NCBI GenBank assembly: GCA_021613535.1
Contig: CP075496.1
Location: 4,278,001-4,342,000, forward strand
Direction: 5' to 3'
Length of the DNA: 64,000 nt
Origin: Adineta vaga
Lineage: Eukaryota > Rotifera
Below, one piece after another: positions 49,998-63,300 of this stretch. The position numbers and the translations under genes were made by a program. Each line of letters opens with the position of its first letter. The first letter of the stretch is position 1. Below the pieces are notes generated by a model. It searched no databases, was not told the origin of the DNA, and saw only the letters and a list, made by a program, of their open reading frames with translations.

Positions 49998-52520
49998 CGA
50001 GATGATAATCGTAATGAAGAGAGATAATTGTGATAAGATAAGAGACGAAAATAGAATCGATCAAAAATTAAAATTTCTCTAATGACATGACGTGAGGAGT
50101 ACATCAGTGTTAATAGAAAAGAAGTTTTTTCGTCGATAAACGTTGATAGAGCATCAGGAGCCATTCCAATTCAACATTGTGTAAGTGTTTTATATCAGAC
50201 GAAGAAGAAGAAGAAAAAACTCGAAGCCTATGGAAAAAAAAGAGAAGAAAAGGAAATATTAGTAAACATGATGAGAGATTTTTTATGTAATCATTTTTCA
50301 ATTTGTGTTATTTTCTTCTAATCGTTTTTAATCTCTGCCACATGTCATACTCACTATTCAATAATCAAGAAAACCAATGCAAAGATAATCAATCTTCTAT
50401 AGATAGATTGATGGATATATTGTTCTGTTTTCTCTACCGCTTGCCATTCTCATTCTCTTTCTTTCGGTAAGAGTATTTATCTATCTATCAATCTTGATCT
50501 AAAATCGCAGATTACTACAACGATTTTCTTTCGTCGTCAGCGTTGTCATTCTTATCATTGCTGTCGTACGATCACGTCTATCAGGCGATGCACACTAGAT
50601 TCATGTTCAATGATTACTATTTAGAGTTTTGTGATCTTCATTCTTGATTTCTTTTTCTGCTTGCTCGCACATACACGCACGCACACATTCACAGACATTT
50701 GTCTTTTCTCGCTTAGCTTGTCTCTTGAATATATCAAGAGAGGTTAGATAAAACGCATACTTTTCTCTGACTAATTTCAACTGATTAACAATTTCCAAGG
50801 ACATAAATGATTTGATCAAATATCGAAGTATTTATTTGTCATAGAAAATCGAAAGTGCAAATATGCCTTCTAAACACGTTTTGATATGTTTTACGATCAA
50901 TAATAACTTGATCCGCTTGTTGTTTTAGCTGTTTTATTTTCTGTTTCATTGGTTTATAAGATATAGAGTCAAAACAAATGTATCTAATCGACATTTATAA
51001 GTCATGCTTGATCACTCAATCACGATAGTTTAGATGCAGAGAAATCTGTTATCGTTCTTTTTCTTGTTGCTTTCGCTCCTTCTTCTATTTTCTCAAGGAT
51101 AAAGAAAAAGAAAATAAGTTAGGGAGAAGTATGTTCTATCAGCTAATTCTTTTTCGTCAATATCGTTACTTGTTGTCGAACTTCTCGAAGACAAAAATGT
51201 CACCAATTTTTAGTAGCATCGCGTCAAAACACGAGTGCTCATCCGTTTCTTCTTGGCGCATCGTTCAACTCATAATTCTATATCCGGTCGATGTTTGCAA
51301 GGCGAAAGAATTTTCTTTTCGAATGATTGCACGAACATCATTCAATTCTCGAGTATCGAGTCGTATGCGACCCATTACTAGAAACAATGTTTTCAATCAG
51401 AAAATCATATAAAATTATCTGTTGTTTTTTTGTCTTTTAAAATCATTTTCTATTTAATATAAAGAAAAAAGAGAATATTTTGTCTTATACAAAACTTAGA
51501 TTCGATTTGTAATCTTCTTAATGACATCATGATTGCTGTTCTTCTATGGATAAAAAGAAAAGAATGTTCTTTTACAAAATATATAAAACAAATCAAATAT
51601 TAGTAATACTAATCAGACTATCTGTAGTTTTGCATTTTTGATTATATCTTAGATATAACTGAACAGATCTCTTTACAAGACTATACGCGATCTTTTACTT
51701 ACAAGGTTGATTGAACGATTGATAGAAATCTTTCACCCACAGATTATTTTCAAACTGAATAAATTTAGTTAGAATATACAGGAAGTAGATTAATTAGAGA
51801 GTCTCGATTTAGATCTTTCATTGTGTTCAATTGTCATGAACGCAAGAAATATAAAGTAATTGGTTCTCATTAATTCATATCATGATCGTTCTTCTCATTT
51901 GAAGGAAGTAAATCGTCATTTATGATAGTCTAGTCTTATTTCAACACTTGTAGAACTTGATAAGAATTCTAACTAGAAAACTAATCCTTCAAGACTTTAA
52001 TGTTAATAACGTAATAATTTGGGACTAGAATGATATTTTTATGTTTATTCCTCCAATATACATATGTGATCTTTCTTCGGAATAAATCTTTGTGTTGATA
52101 TTTATTTTTTGTATGCAAAAAATAAAACAAAGAAAAAGAAAATATTTAACTTTTACAAATGTATATAAATATATAACGAAACAATTGAAAAGATATGTTC
52201 TTTCGATCAAAATCAGTTCTATTTTTTGTTTTATAAAATAAAACCGAATAAAAAACATTCTGCAGTGTTTCTCAACAAAAACGATTTAAAATTCATCGTA
52301 TTAATGATGTCAAATTTCTGTTGTATTGATCGAATAACAACAAAGAAAGAGAAAGAAAGAAGGAAAAGGACGGAATTGACAACATTCAAAAGTTTTATAC
52401 TACCAGATAGAAGGAAAGTCTGGAATAAAATATAAAAACAAGAAACAAACGCAAAACATACAAAATTCATTCTATCTGACAATAGAACAAGAAAAATTTT
52501 CATAATAAAATATGTTCTTC
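49998..52520. other. Intergenic 2.5 kb interval with one UGA-interrupted coding-like stretch
   Basis: Upstream of the glutamate receptor and downstream of the next minus-strand gene. Mostly AT-rich and featureless. The exception is a minus-strand coding-like stretch at 51375-51166 (see its own entry). No tRNA or other RNA gene is recognised. Confidence 0.5.
51166..51375 (-). pseudogene. Possible small decayed gene or exon, open except for one in-frame TGA
   Basis: From ATG 51375 the minus strand reads 36 codons (beginning MGRIRLDTRELNDVRAI), meets a TGA at 51267-51265, then stays open (beginning TMRQEETDEHSCFDAM) to TAA at 51168-51166. Base composition is clearly richer in G+C than the flanks, as in exons here. 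An acceptor-like TTTCTAG precedes the ATG. I do not recognise a family. It may be a pseudogene, an exon of an unrecognised gene, or chance. Confidence 0.25.
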
Positions 52521-54192
52521 CTATGTCTGATTCATCAAACTTTTGTCTTTAATATCTTTTAACGTTTGAGTATCTTGAAGAAGTTGATCAAGATTATTTT
52601 CACATTTAGTTACAGATTTAATATAATAATCTCGATCACCTAAGATTAAATATAAGTTTGCTTGAACAGCAAAGATATTTTCAAGTCTGGGATAAAATTC
52701 AAATGGACATGAATAACATTGATGTCGTTCTCGATCCATTATACGAATATCAACAATGGAATCATTTGGATGAATAACACGAAAATTATCATCGAATAAA
52801 ATATGATGTGAAGTAGGATGACGATCATCGGGATCAAACCAGATAGGTTTAGATGTCGTATAATGATAATTTTTTTGACACCATGCATTAAAATCATCTT
52901 TTATTGCATGAATACCATGTCCACGTTCTAATTTCTCTCGAATGGCAAATTCATCTTCAATTGTTTGCATTTCCTCATCGTCTTCAAATTTTATTCGAAG
53001 AGATATTGTTCTATCGTCTATTCGTTTTATAAAACCAGGTTCATGATTAACATCTAAAGTTCGATTGAATTGAAATGATGGATGTTCATTGGAAAGAATA
53101 CGTTGAGCATTGAGAAGAAAATTTTTACAATCATCACCCATTGTTCGTAAATATATCACAAAATCTCGATCTGTTTCTTGTAAATATTGAATTAAACGAA
53201 AGAATGATGGTAATACATAATGATATAATGTACCATTAGATGAACGATAACCATTGACAGGTACTTGATTTTTATGAAGAATTGATGGACGTCGTTTACG
53301 TTCATTCTCATTTGGAACAGTATGGGATGAAGTCGAAGATTGTTCTTCTAATGTTAATATTTGATCTTCACGTTCTCGTTCAGGACTTTTTAATTCATAA
53401 TATCTCAATAATTCAATTAATTGATCATAAAATTGACGAAAACGTTGTCCTTCATTTGTTACAAAACTTCCCGTTTTGAAACGTAATTGTTTTCGATCAA
53501 TTGCTTCTTTAACAATTTGATTTTCTAAATATTTAAAATATGTTATACAATGTGGGCAATTAGCTGGTTTTTCAAGTGATGGTGATGTTGATATCCATTC
53601 CCATTCTCCATTATCTTTTTCATAACCCCAAAGAACGCCCGTTAAAAAATTGTTTACACCTAGAAGAAAATAAATGTATATGTATATTTTATGAGTCACT
53701 CGTATCGTATTATATCTCAAACTACGAAGTAAACGTGAATGTATATAAAAACAAAATCATTACTCTAGTAAATAAATACTTTTTTTTATTGATCATTATT
53801 ATTGGAAGAAAAAAAGGTTCAAATTTTATTTTTCCAATGTGATATTATCTCTCCTAATGATATATTATCGAAAAATTAAGAATACATGAGATATCTAAGT
53901 TCGTTCTAATAATTTGTAAAACTGACAAACCTTGTTCAATGGTTGTTGCTGAAACATTATTAGCAACCTAGAATATTGAAATAAAAATGCGAAAGAATAT
54001 ATTAATCAAAATTTAACCTACTTCTAATGTATTTCGATTATCGAAATGTAGAATTAATTTTCGTCGTTTTGATGACGGATTATTATTTATAACTTTTGTA
54101 TATTCATATCCATTTGATAATAGTTTCGTTGATATAACTAAATCATTTTCACGTGGTTTCGATTGATTCATTGATAAATTATCATCACTCAT
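52521..54192 (-). CDS. Conserved protein of unknown function (possible HAD-like fold)
   Basis: I do not recognise a named family. Three exons are supported: one from ATG 54192 (MSDDNLSMNQSK) to about 54022, a tiny exon of about 37 nt (VANNVSATTIEQ, about 53970-53931), and a long one from about 53658 to the stop at 52521. They join in frame as TLEV and EQGVNNFLTGVLWGYE. The protein has no signal peptide or membrane segment. Near the start is KLILHFDNRNT, with hydrophobic residues, Asp and Thr spaced like motif I of haloacid-dehalogenase phosphatases (though the third position is Arg, not Asp). FVIYLRTMGDD in the middle could be motif II. WFDPDDRHPTSHHILFDDN near the C-terminus is Asp-rich and could be acidic motif III. 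This is a guess from spacing only. The composition and clean splicing argue for a real gene. Confidence 0.7.
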
Positions 54193-56188
54193 ATCACTAA
54201 AAAAAATCTATCTTATCGTTCGGTGGTTAAGAAAAGTTCAAAAACATCCAATCTATAAAAGATTGAAAAAAGAAATATTGAAAGAATTGATTAGTTTCTT
54301 ATATTTTTTTATCCAATTTATTGCCTGTTACAAATACACTATATAAAGAGAAAAAAAGAACTATACGAGTTCGAACACGTCGTCATTATAACCGTTGATG
54401 ACAAAGAAAAATATGAAAAGAAAAAAAGAAAGAAGAAGAAAAAAACGAAGAAAGAAAAAGTAAAGAGTATACAAGAAAATATTTTTTTCTACTTTTCTGC
54501 AAAAATATGAATTATGCCTCGGGCGTAACCGAGTAACACATACTTTTCATTGCTATTAGTTCAAAGACACTGAAAGAACATAACAGCATTTTTTTTCTCG
54601 ATTCGTCCAGAGTGTTTCTTTACTTTTATGCAGCTGAAGAGCGGTCTTCATTATTATTATTCTTTCTTCCTTTTCTTTCTCTCTCTCTCTTTCACTTATT
54701 TCTTGTCATGAATGTCGATCGAAGAAACTAAAGAACAGTATATATGAATATATTTTTGAGCTCAAATACATCATGCATATATGTGTATTAAAGAATGAAA
54801 GAACGAGAAGGAAAAAGAATTTAATGAGAAAAAAAAACTATCAAGCAAATAATGGAGTATTGTGATTCGAAAAATCTCGTTTGTTGTTGTTTTTCTCGAC
54901 TTAAATGATCAGTTATTGTGAACATTCGAAAGATGAATAATGCTTCAGGGAATCTATTTCGAATGTGAAAATAAACAGATGATAATCATGATGAATTGAT
55001 AGATCACGGCCTAAAGATAATAATCATTACTTTTATTCAAATCATATATGAATATCGGTCATCATTGAATTCATTCGTAGTTTGAGCTGTTTTGCACTTA
55101 AAAATCTCTTAGAATTATTCAATGTTAATGAATAATACGCAGAATTTCGCGAAAAACAGTTATTGTAGTCGGAATTTGTTTATTGAAAATAAGGGGTGTA
55201 TGTTTACTCCTACTGTTCTTCATTATTGTTTGCAGAGAACGAAAATCGAACTTCGTTCTGTTTCTTTTCTTCGTCAGAGAATAAATATAAAAATGTATCG
55301 ACGATCTAAAAATAATTCATATGTCATCAATAGTGTTTTTTCTAAATGAATAAAGATGTTTGAAAGTTTCCAGTTAGTTACTAAAAAAAATGCTAATTTT
55401 TGACTTCAAATAGTTGCTCTTGTAGCCATATGAACGATTTTGAAGATGTTGACAGTTTTTCATTAGTTTAACAACAACAACAACAATGCTGTTATAAATT
55501 AATAATATTTATTCCCATGAGAACGAATGATTACCAAAAGTAACTGAACATTTTTGTATAGTAGGTTTTTTTTACTTGTCCGACATACTTTTCTGTTTAT
55601 GTCCCATATGTCTATCAAAGATATCTTTTTGAATAGAATAATTAATTATCAATAGCTAGATCAATTGATTATTTTGAATTTCTTTGAAGGATTGTCAAAA
55701 ATAAGTTTAATGAAAAGGAATAATTTAGTAATGTATTATGTGAAAGAAAATCAAAAGTACTCCTCTCAGTTTTTCTTAATATAACTGTTGATATTTTCAA
55801 ATTGTCGAGAATGGGTTTACTAAGGAGAGAGATATTCTGTAGAAAAGAACATTTTCATTATTGTACATACTAACTAAATTAAAAGTGGCGAAACTCACAA
55901 TTTATAATATGACGTCAATACTTAGATAGGGCTTCTAAATAAAAGCAATTTTCATCTCTTATAAGACGTATATGGTTGTATTAGTATTGATTTTGATAAT
56001 AATCTCAGTTTATCATAGTAATAGCAAGCTAACGTAAATGAATTCTTTTCTACTAACCATGCCTTTTCAGTTTAGAAAGTATAAGAACTATGTCAAACAT
56101 TTTTCTTGAAAATCTTTTTTTTTATTCTTTGTTGCTCGACTAAAATATAAGATATTCATGATAACGATGAAAATATTTTTCGAAACAA
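54193..56188. other. Intergenic 2 kb interval with purine and pyrimidine tracts
   Basis: Between two same-strand genes. A purine-rich tract (about 54395-54475) is followed by a pyrimidine-rich one (about 54655-54700) on the same strand, upstream of the unknown gene. No gene is recognised; the open frame 55122-55349 (+) has no identifiable content. Confidence 0.55.
54395..54475. repeat. Purine-rich tract
   Basis: About 80 bp composed almost only of A and G on the plus strand, about 200 bp upstream of the start of the minus-strand unknown gene. Similar tracts occur at about 20885-21000 and 60095-60172. A pyrimidine-rich tract follows at 54655-54700. Confidence 0.7.
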
Positions 56189-57981
56189 TCATTTCGTGAA
56201 ATTTGGATCTTTGATAATATCCATTTTATAATCTGGACGAATTGCTCGAGTAAAACTATCAGCATATAGATCCAGACGTTGTGTCATTCGAAAACCCCAT
56301 TTATCTTTCATCTGACGGCACAGATTTAGATCACAATCAGCAACTAGGAGGCCATCACGAATTCGAGATAAACCCTAAAAAGACAAACAAATGTTCATTT
56401 GAAATCAGATTCTTCTCTTCATCTCAAAAGATATAACATACAGGTGTTCGACTACCATCTGGTGCTGCTATATAACTACTTCCTATAACAAAGAAAACCA
56501 TAATAGATTCATGCAAACATTTCATTCCTACCATAAAAATGTCCGAAACTTTTATGAGCTGATTTTCCATCACCACTAGTAAATTCATTAGGGAATGTTT
56601 CTGTTCCAACTCGATTAATACCGACTGCAAAATAACTATTAGCAATAGCTGCATTACGTGCTTCAATACTCCATAATGGTTCACTAAATATATCATATTA
56701 TAATGTTTATGTTTAAACAACAAATTAATTGTTACCTGAGTGCTCCAACTGTCGCACTTGGATTAAAGACAACTGAAATAAAGGTTTTGTTTCGTTTTAT
56801 TTTGTTTTATATTTGAAAAATGAATCCTACTTTCTGCGCCATTGACACCATACATAAGCCAATTTTGTGGATGATGCCGTCCATAACAAATATTCACACC
56901 AATACGACCTAGAAAGAAACGAATTACATTCAATTCAAATAAACATAATCATGAGATAATATACCGAATTCTGTTTCAAATACTTTATGACCTGTATTTC
57001 CTTCCATATAATAAGTAGACTAAAATAGAATAATATGAAATTAATTTATCCAAAAATTCAATTGAGCAAAAATTACTTCATTGAAATCACCAACTAAAAA
57101 CAAATAGAAATGATAATGTGAAATTATATAATAAATTTATTGAAATTCTACCTCTTGGAATATGATTTTTTCTTGTAATTCCAATAACATTTCCATGATT
57201 TGAAATAATCACTGCTGTATTCCAGAAAACATCACCATGTTGTTCATCACGTTCTAAGATTGGACTAACAATGACCATATTATATTTTTTGGCTCTCTAA
57301 ATTTTCCGTTGAATACAAAACAAAAATCTTTCTTTTCAATTGATTTCTTACTTCGGCAAGAAATTTAGTTGATGGTCCATCGTATGCAGATTCAGCAAAT
57401 TCTACCCATGGATATTTTTCACGTGTACAAAAAGCAAATGGCATTGCTAAAATATTAACGAAATTATTTCTCAAAAAGTCCTAATCAAATCGACTGCATA
57501 CTCCATGCTTCTTGCATGCAAATAACATTCACTTGACATTCATGAGCAACAGCAAGTATTTGATCAATACGTTTATGAATAGCATCTCTCTATGTTAATA
57601 GTTGACGATGTTTTTCAAAAGCAATAATGAATTTAATCATACCTGTTCATGAACAGGAGCGTCGGTTGGTTTTTGAATTGTATTTTGAATAGCACCAATT
57701 CGAACTAAACGTTCAGGTCGTAATTGTTCATTTTGTGCTACTTTGATTTGATAACCTTGAAGATCAAAATTATTCTTCTTTGCCGTTTCTTTTGCACTAG
57801 ATGGTAATTCTAAATCACTAAAGCAGACAAAAATATCATCAATATCAATGTTATTGTTTGCTATTTACACTGAACCAGGTCCACGAAGTGATAAATTAAC
57901 TTTCTTAAGAACATCTTCGGGTAAATGTTCAGCAAGAATTGCTTCTAAACTTTCGAATTTATCGTCTAAACAAGCTGCCAT
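56189..57981 (-). CDS. UPB1: Beta-ureidopropionase (pyrimidine catabolism)
   Basis: A cytosolic nitrilase-superfamily amidohydrolase that converts N-carbamoyl-beta-alanine to beta-alanine, CO2 and ammonia, the last step of uracil/thymine breakdown. The match to animal UPB1 runs along the whole protein: ATG 57981 with [15 protein letters not shown], then QEAW near 57510, [39 protein letters not shown], the lysine segment [20 protein letters not shown], and the nucleophile motif [16 protein letters not shown]. The end has [31 protein letters not shown] and [15 protein letters not shown]. The catalytic Glu-Lys-Cys triad is therefore intact. About ten short exons with introns mostly near 50-60 nt. 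Stop TGA at 56191-56189. The gene looks complete. Confidence 0.95.
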
Positions 57982-58615
57982 TTTATCTAAAAAGAGCAAA
58001 AAAATCAACTATATACATTCTACTTTGTTGATACTTAGTTGAAATGTCAACAATAGTTAAATGAAAGTAAACATTCAGATAAGAATGAGTCTCATTCGAA
58101 AAAAAGGTTGGTCAGAACGAAGAAAAAACAAGCGTTCTGTATAGAAAAATCGACATATATATATATATATATTAATAAAGGGGTAATCTGAGAGGTGCGT
58201 AAGTAGAACAGAAATTATTTTATATTGCGATGCATTTATTGAATCCTTCAATTAACAGATAATTTGTTATCTTTTTCTCAGTGACTCGTTTAGTGATAAT
58301 GTTATTCGTGTTTCTTTTTCAATGCCAGATCGATCGTCAGTTGAGTGTGGTTTCAAATCGGACGATAGAAAATTGGAGAAGTAACGAATTCTGTCAACAT
58401 AATATTTGTTTAGTGCATTTTTTTATCGATTATCAAAATAAAAGGAACGTGAGTACAGACAGCTGTGAATGTTCGATTTCATCAATGAGAAAAACACGAT
58501 ATTTTGAAAAATACCGAGTTTATTTTGAATAGAAAAAAAAGAAATATGTGGAAAGACATAATGAAATATAAAAAAGATCTTTTAAATGTCATTTTAAATG
58601 TTAAAAATATATTTT
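57982..58615. other. Intergenic gap between UPB1 and NPC2-like genes
   Basis: About 630 bp with an (AT)n run at 58155-58172. The plus-strand open frame 58281-58532 has no recognisable features. It presumably contains the UPB1 promoter and the 3' UTR of the NPC2-like gene. Confidence 0.55.
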
Positions 58616-59191
58616 TCAATTGAGCATTTCAAATAATTTGCCTTTTTTCCAACCGACTAATGTTTGCTTTTGAGCTACACCACTTGTTATAGTAGCTGGA
58701 AATTGTAAACATGCATAATCATTACTGGTATCATCGGCTTTAATTTCAAGTTTAACATAGAGTGAAAGTGATGGATATGATGATAAAACCGGTAAAGACA
58801 TTGTAGCAATATTAGTATCATCTGCATTGATTGGACATTTGACACCCATATTACAAGCGTTAGGATCAGATAATGGAAATGGAATTGGAATACCACCAAT
58901 CACACCTATGTGTTAATCGAAAGGAAAGATATGAGATTATTTCAAAGATAGAATTTTATTTGATTTACCGTGAATGCTGACTGAAGCTGTTTTAGATGCA
59001 GATTTTGATTGAAATCCTAAATTCATTGTGTAATTATGACCTTTGGCAAATTTACATGGAGCTGTTGTGCAACCGGTAACATCGAATGATTGGATAGTAC
59101 CAGCTGTAGAACCACAGTCTTTGTATGGTGTTGCTGTCCATATGGAATTTATAGAGCAAAGAAAAGCAGCGAGGAGAAATAATCGTGACAT
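58616..59191 (-). CDS. NPC2-like sterol-binding protein (ML domain)
   Basis: A small secreted/lysosomal lipid-binding protein of the MD-2-related (ML) family. Two exons (59191-58969 and 58905-58616) separated by a 63-nt intron give 513 nt (170 aa), exactly in frame. A signal peptide (MSRLFLLAAFLCSINSIWTA) is followed by YKDCGSTAGTIQSFDVTGC, then PCKFAKGHNYTMNLGF, matching the NPC2 pattern of DCGS, a second Cys, and PC plus a basic/Gly motif before a beta strand. The second exon has NMGVKCPI and the late YACLQFPATIT, giving the six ML-family cysteines. Animal NPC2 carries cholesterol out of lysosomes together with NPC1. Invertebrates often have several ML proteins, so orthology to NPC2 itself is not certain. 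Confidence 0.88.
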
Positions 59192-60317
59192 AATTCTATT
59201 GTCTAAAAATATGAAAACTTCTCAATAAAATATAATGAAAGAAAAACCAGTGTTTCTGAGCGTTTTTATTCTGAAAGATAATAATGGCGTGATACTCGAA
59301 ACATCCATGTATATCTAGGTGAAATTCTGGCGTCATTTCGTGTTTCTAAAATAAAGTTTATCTCGGTCTATTACTTCATCTTTTCTTGATGTTTGCAATT
59401 TATTTCACACACGATTCTGTATATTTCGACGATATACACAATAAAAACTGAAGAAAAGTAGATCAATAAATACATGAATACACGCACACACACATGATTG
59501 GATAGGAGATAGACTGTGCTGTATAAACAAGAGACAAGCGAGAATAGAACACGAAAAGAAAAGATAGGTGTATTGAAGACGATAGAAAATGCTTTTTCAC
59601 AATTAGGGAAAAAATTATATGAAGACTGGGTGAGCAAGGCGGTTATTTTCTTCACACATTTCGTAATGTTAATCATTTTAGCTAGAATATAAATATATAT
59701 GTATATAATTTTTGGACTGCAACTTAATATCACAATTGTCCTTACTCACAAGAAAAAACTGCGTTAGTATTATTATTAAGTATTCTGTTTGTTTTTTTTT
59801 GTTCCTTCAAGAAGAAAAGAAGACGAAAACAAGCAAGCGCAGCACATCTGACAACTGATGATGAGTAATAATGAACAAATCATGAATATACTGAATCGCG
59901 TGGCAGAGTATAAACTCGGTTTATATGAGAGATAAAGAGCAAGTATCAGATTCGAACGAAATCATCTAGCATATGCACACTACTACTTCAATAGAAGAGA
60001 AAACAAATGAAAAAGAAATCAGATCGATAGAATATAAGCAAAACACAACAGTTTGAGCATCAGATAAGAACATAATGAGAGAATGAATCAGTAGGAAAAT
60101 ATAAAAGAAAGAGAGAAAGAAAAAAAGAAAGAAAATGAAGAAATAAACAAAACGTAAGGAGAGAAGAAAAATGCAAAACACACACAATGTACAATATAAT
60201 GATGAATTTGTTTCTTTTTATATGTGCAATATGCCGCATAGAATTCACTGTTCAAAAGAAAAGAATATAGAGAACCACCGGGTCACAAAGACAACCAAAT
60301 GAAGCACATGTGAAGAA
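59192..60317. other. Intergenic gap with purine-rich tract
   Basis: About 1.1 kb between the NPC2-like gene and the 3' end of the RapGEF gene. It contains a purine-rich tract at about 60095-60172. No gene is recognised; open frames on the opposite strand of the tract are low-complexity Phe/Leu/Ser shadows. Confidence 0.55.
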
Positions 60318-63300
60318 TTAAACAGCTGTCACTTGTTCATGTTCGTCGAAGTCGACAGTTGATCCTTCTAAAAAAACATAAAAACGAAGTTTTCAATACA
60401 AAATTAGAAATTTCATATCACAGTCAGTTGGTAAGGATGAAAAAAAACAGAGGACCAAATAATATATATTATAAAAAACAATCTTGCAAGTATATCTGTG
60501 TCTTTATTTATTCTACAGAAAATCGCAATGCTTACACAACATCTTCTCGAGAGAAATATCCTTGAAATTAATGAAATATATTCTTTTGTAAGTTTTATTA
60601 TGATTATTTACCTGGATTTGTTTCATCATTTGTAGTGACTTCATTATGAGATTGAGAACGTTGCAACCATTGTCGTTTTGTTTTAGGTGTATGTACAACA
60701 TCAACTTGAGATGCTAAAACAAGCGATAGGAAACGAATTCTTTGCAATGAATAGTGTGATCATATTAAGTACCAGATGTAACAGAAGGTGATTGTGGTAA
60801 TGGTGGTCGATTTCGAACACGAATTGAAGAAAATCCATCACTAATTGTACTAGATGACCTTTCACTACCATCGCCGACACCTAGAATAATTTTTATTTTT
60901 TCATAAGAAATAATCAAGAAATTTATTATAATATACAAGTATCTGTAGAATTCAGACTACCACGTCCTGAGTCTCCACCTTCTCTTCCCAATTCATTATT
61001 GTTTTGATTTGCTATTAATAATACATCATTATTGTCATCGATCGATATGCTATTTCTAAACTTACGAGTATGAGTTCGAATAAGATGCAAATATGACGAC
61101 GACGACGACGATGATGATGATGCTGGTTGTTTAAAATTCAAACTTGAACTTTCACTTGTCAACTTATTTGTATCACGCATCTTAGCTATATGATGATGAT
61201 GATGTTGTCGCTGATGCGGTATTTCACTTAATGAAGAGAGTCCTGTTGTTGTTGACGATGTCGAGTTAGATAATAATGGTGATCCCGCATTATTTAATGA
61301 AGTTACGCTCGAAGGACTAGATGATGCTGATACATGATTATTTCGTAGTGGTGTTCGGGTTTTGCTTTGATGGTTACTATCCGATAGGCGAAGTAATTTG
61401 TTAACTGCATCTGGTGATTGTGTACCTAAGAAGGGAAAAACATAAGATGAAATAGTTGTTGTTCAGGAAAATCAAGAGACAATACGAAAAGAAAAATAGA
61501 ACGTGCAAATATTGAAAATAATAACATAACAACATAAAATGTCCTTCTTTCAATTTTACCTGAATAACTTGCTAAACAGAGAAAGAGAAATGAATAGACG
61601 CTTTTCTTCAAAATCTCTTCTAAACTGAAGTCATGTCTTGACTAGAATATTTACATACCAAATTTAGTTAATTGTATTGTACCACCACTACCACCACCGC
61701 CGCCGCCATTATTACTACCACCGGCACGACGATCACATGATGAATTGGATGATAAACTTGACGTTGAAGGTGATGGTCGTCGTTTTAGTGTACTTACTAA
61801 AGAAGAAAAATCAATAAATATATATCTCATTATCATCAAAATGAATATGATATCATTCAAGAGCAAGCAGTAAACTGGTTGATGCAATTATGTAAAAACA
61901 AAATGGTTAGAGGCTGTGTTTTTTGTTGTATCAGCTGAAATACCATTGAGAAGAACGGTTTTCAAGGCGCTGAATGATGTTGACGTAGGATTCGTTCGTG
62001 GTCGAAGAGAAGAATTCGATTGAACTTCTTCATCCTCTGTTATAGCAGTCATTTTTTCGTCATCAAAACCAGTAGTACTATTTCCTTCCAATCCTGTTGG
62101 ACTATTTGGTGCAGTCAAAATTACAAAGTCATTTTCGTCACTGAACAATGTGAGGCCAGTCAATAGTGCCGATGGAGATGCCAATGCATTGCCTCCCCCA
62201 ACTAAAGGAAATAAACGTGCGAATATTTTCAATAAATAAACAAAGAACAGTAGATATATGTATAGAAAACAAAGACATGCGCATAAATTCTTGTCATATT
62301 CTCACCAAGTTCATTTATTTTTTGATTTGTTTGCTCAAGAAAATGAAAAACTAGAAAAGAAATCTCGTTTGAACTTATCCATTATTAAATCTCGCAATTT
62401 TTTATTGTAGAAATTTCGTTATGAGAATATCAAATCAGCGAAATGAAGTTTTTACCTGGTTCACATTGGTTGACTATGTCAAGTAGGCGATTTTCATCTT
62501 CAATAATTTCAGCATTATTCAAATAGGTTTTCACTTTTTTAACCATTAATGCCTAAATAAAACAAAAACAATGACGATAAGAGAAGATTTATCGAAAAAT
62601 CTTTACTTCATCATAAACTCGTTTAGCATTAGCCATGACAGATAATCGAGTAGCTGTTTGATGACGACGTATTGTACCAGTTGAATCAACCGATGATTGA
62701 TGTACAAAACCAGCAAAAACTTGTGGATGAGATGTTGGCGAATCGAACATATTAGAAATATCCTACAAAGTAATTTAATAATTAGAATGTATAAAGAAAT
62801 ATTCTTTTGTTTACATAAGGACAAGACGCCATGTTTGTTATATGACGAATTTCTTTTGCAATCATACGAAGTTTTTCAAAATTGATCTAAAGAAAAGATA
62901 TAAAACAATCAGTATACTTTAAATATTATTTTCTCTAAGTTTTATTACAAGGCCTTCCTCTTGAGTTGCATTTCCCAAATGAATAAAAGTTAAATCTTTC
63001 ATACACACCGGAAACATGGGAATCTAGAAAGTAGAGAAAATCATTGAATTCATTGACTTGACAATTACTTTTGATAACTTACAATCGGTGGAGTAACTAA
63101 TTCATTTTTTAGTAAATTTCGATATACGGACATATTTCGAGATAGATCAAGCAAAGATTTCAGTTCCTAAAAGAAATATAAAACACATATTGTACTTTTT
63201 CTTTTATACGTTTTCAATAGAAACGATAACATATATCAATTCATTTCTAAGTCAACGGAAAACTAAGACTATACAATTTTTAATAGACTCAATCAATGAA

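Noticed and set aside
51265-51267. Selenocysteine codon
   Set aside because: Only a lone in-frame TGA; no selenoprotein family motif and no SECIS element could be established by eye.
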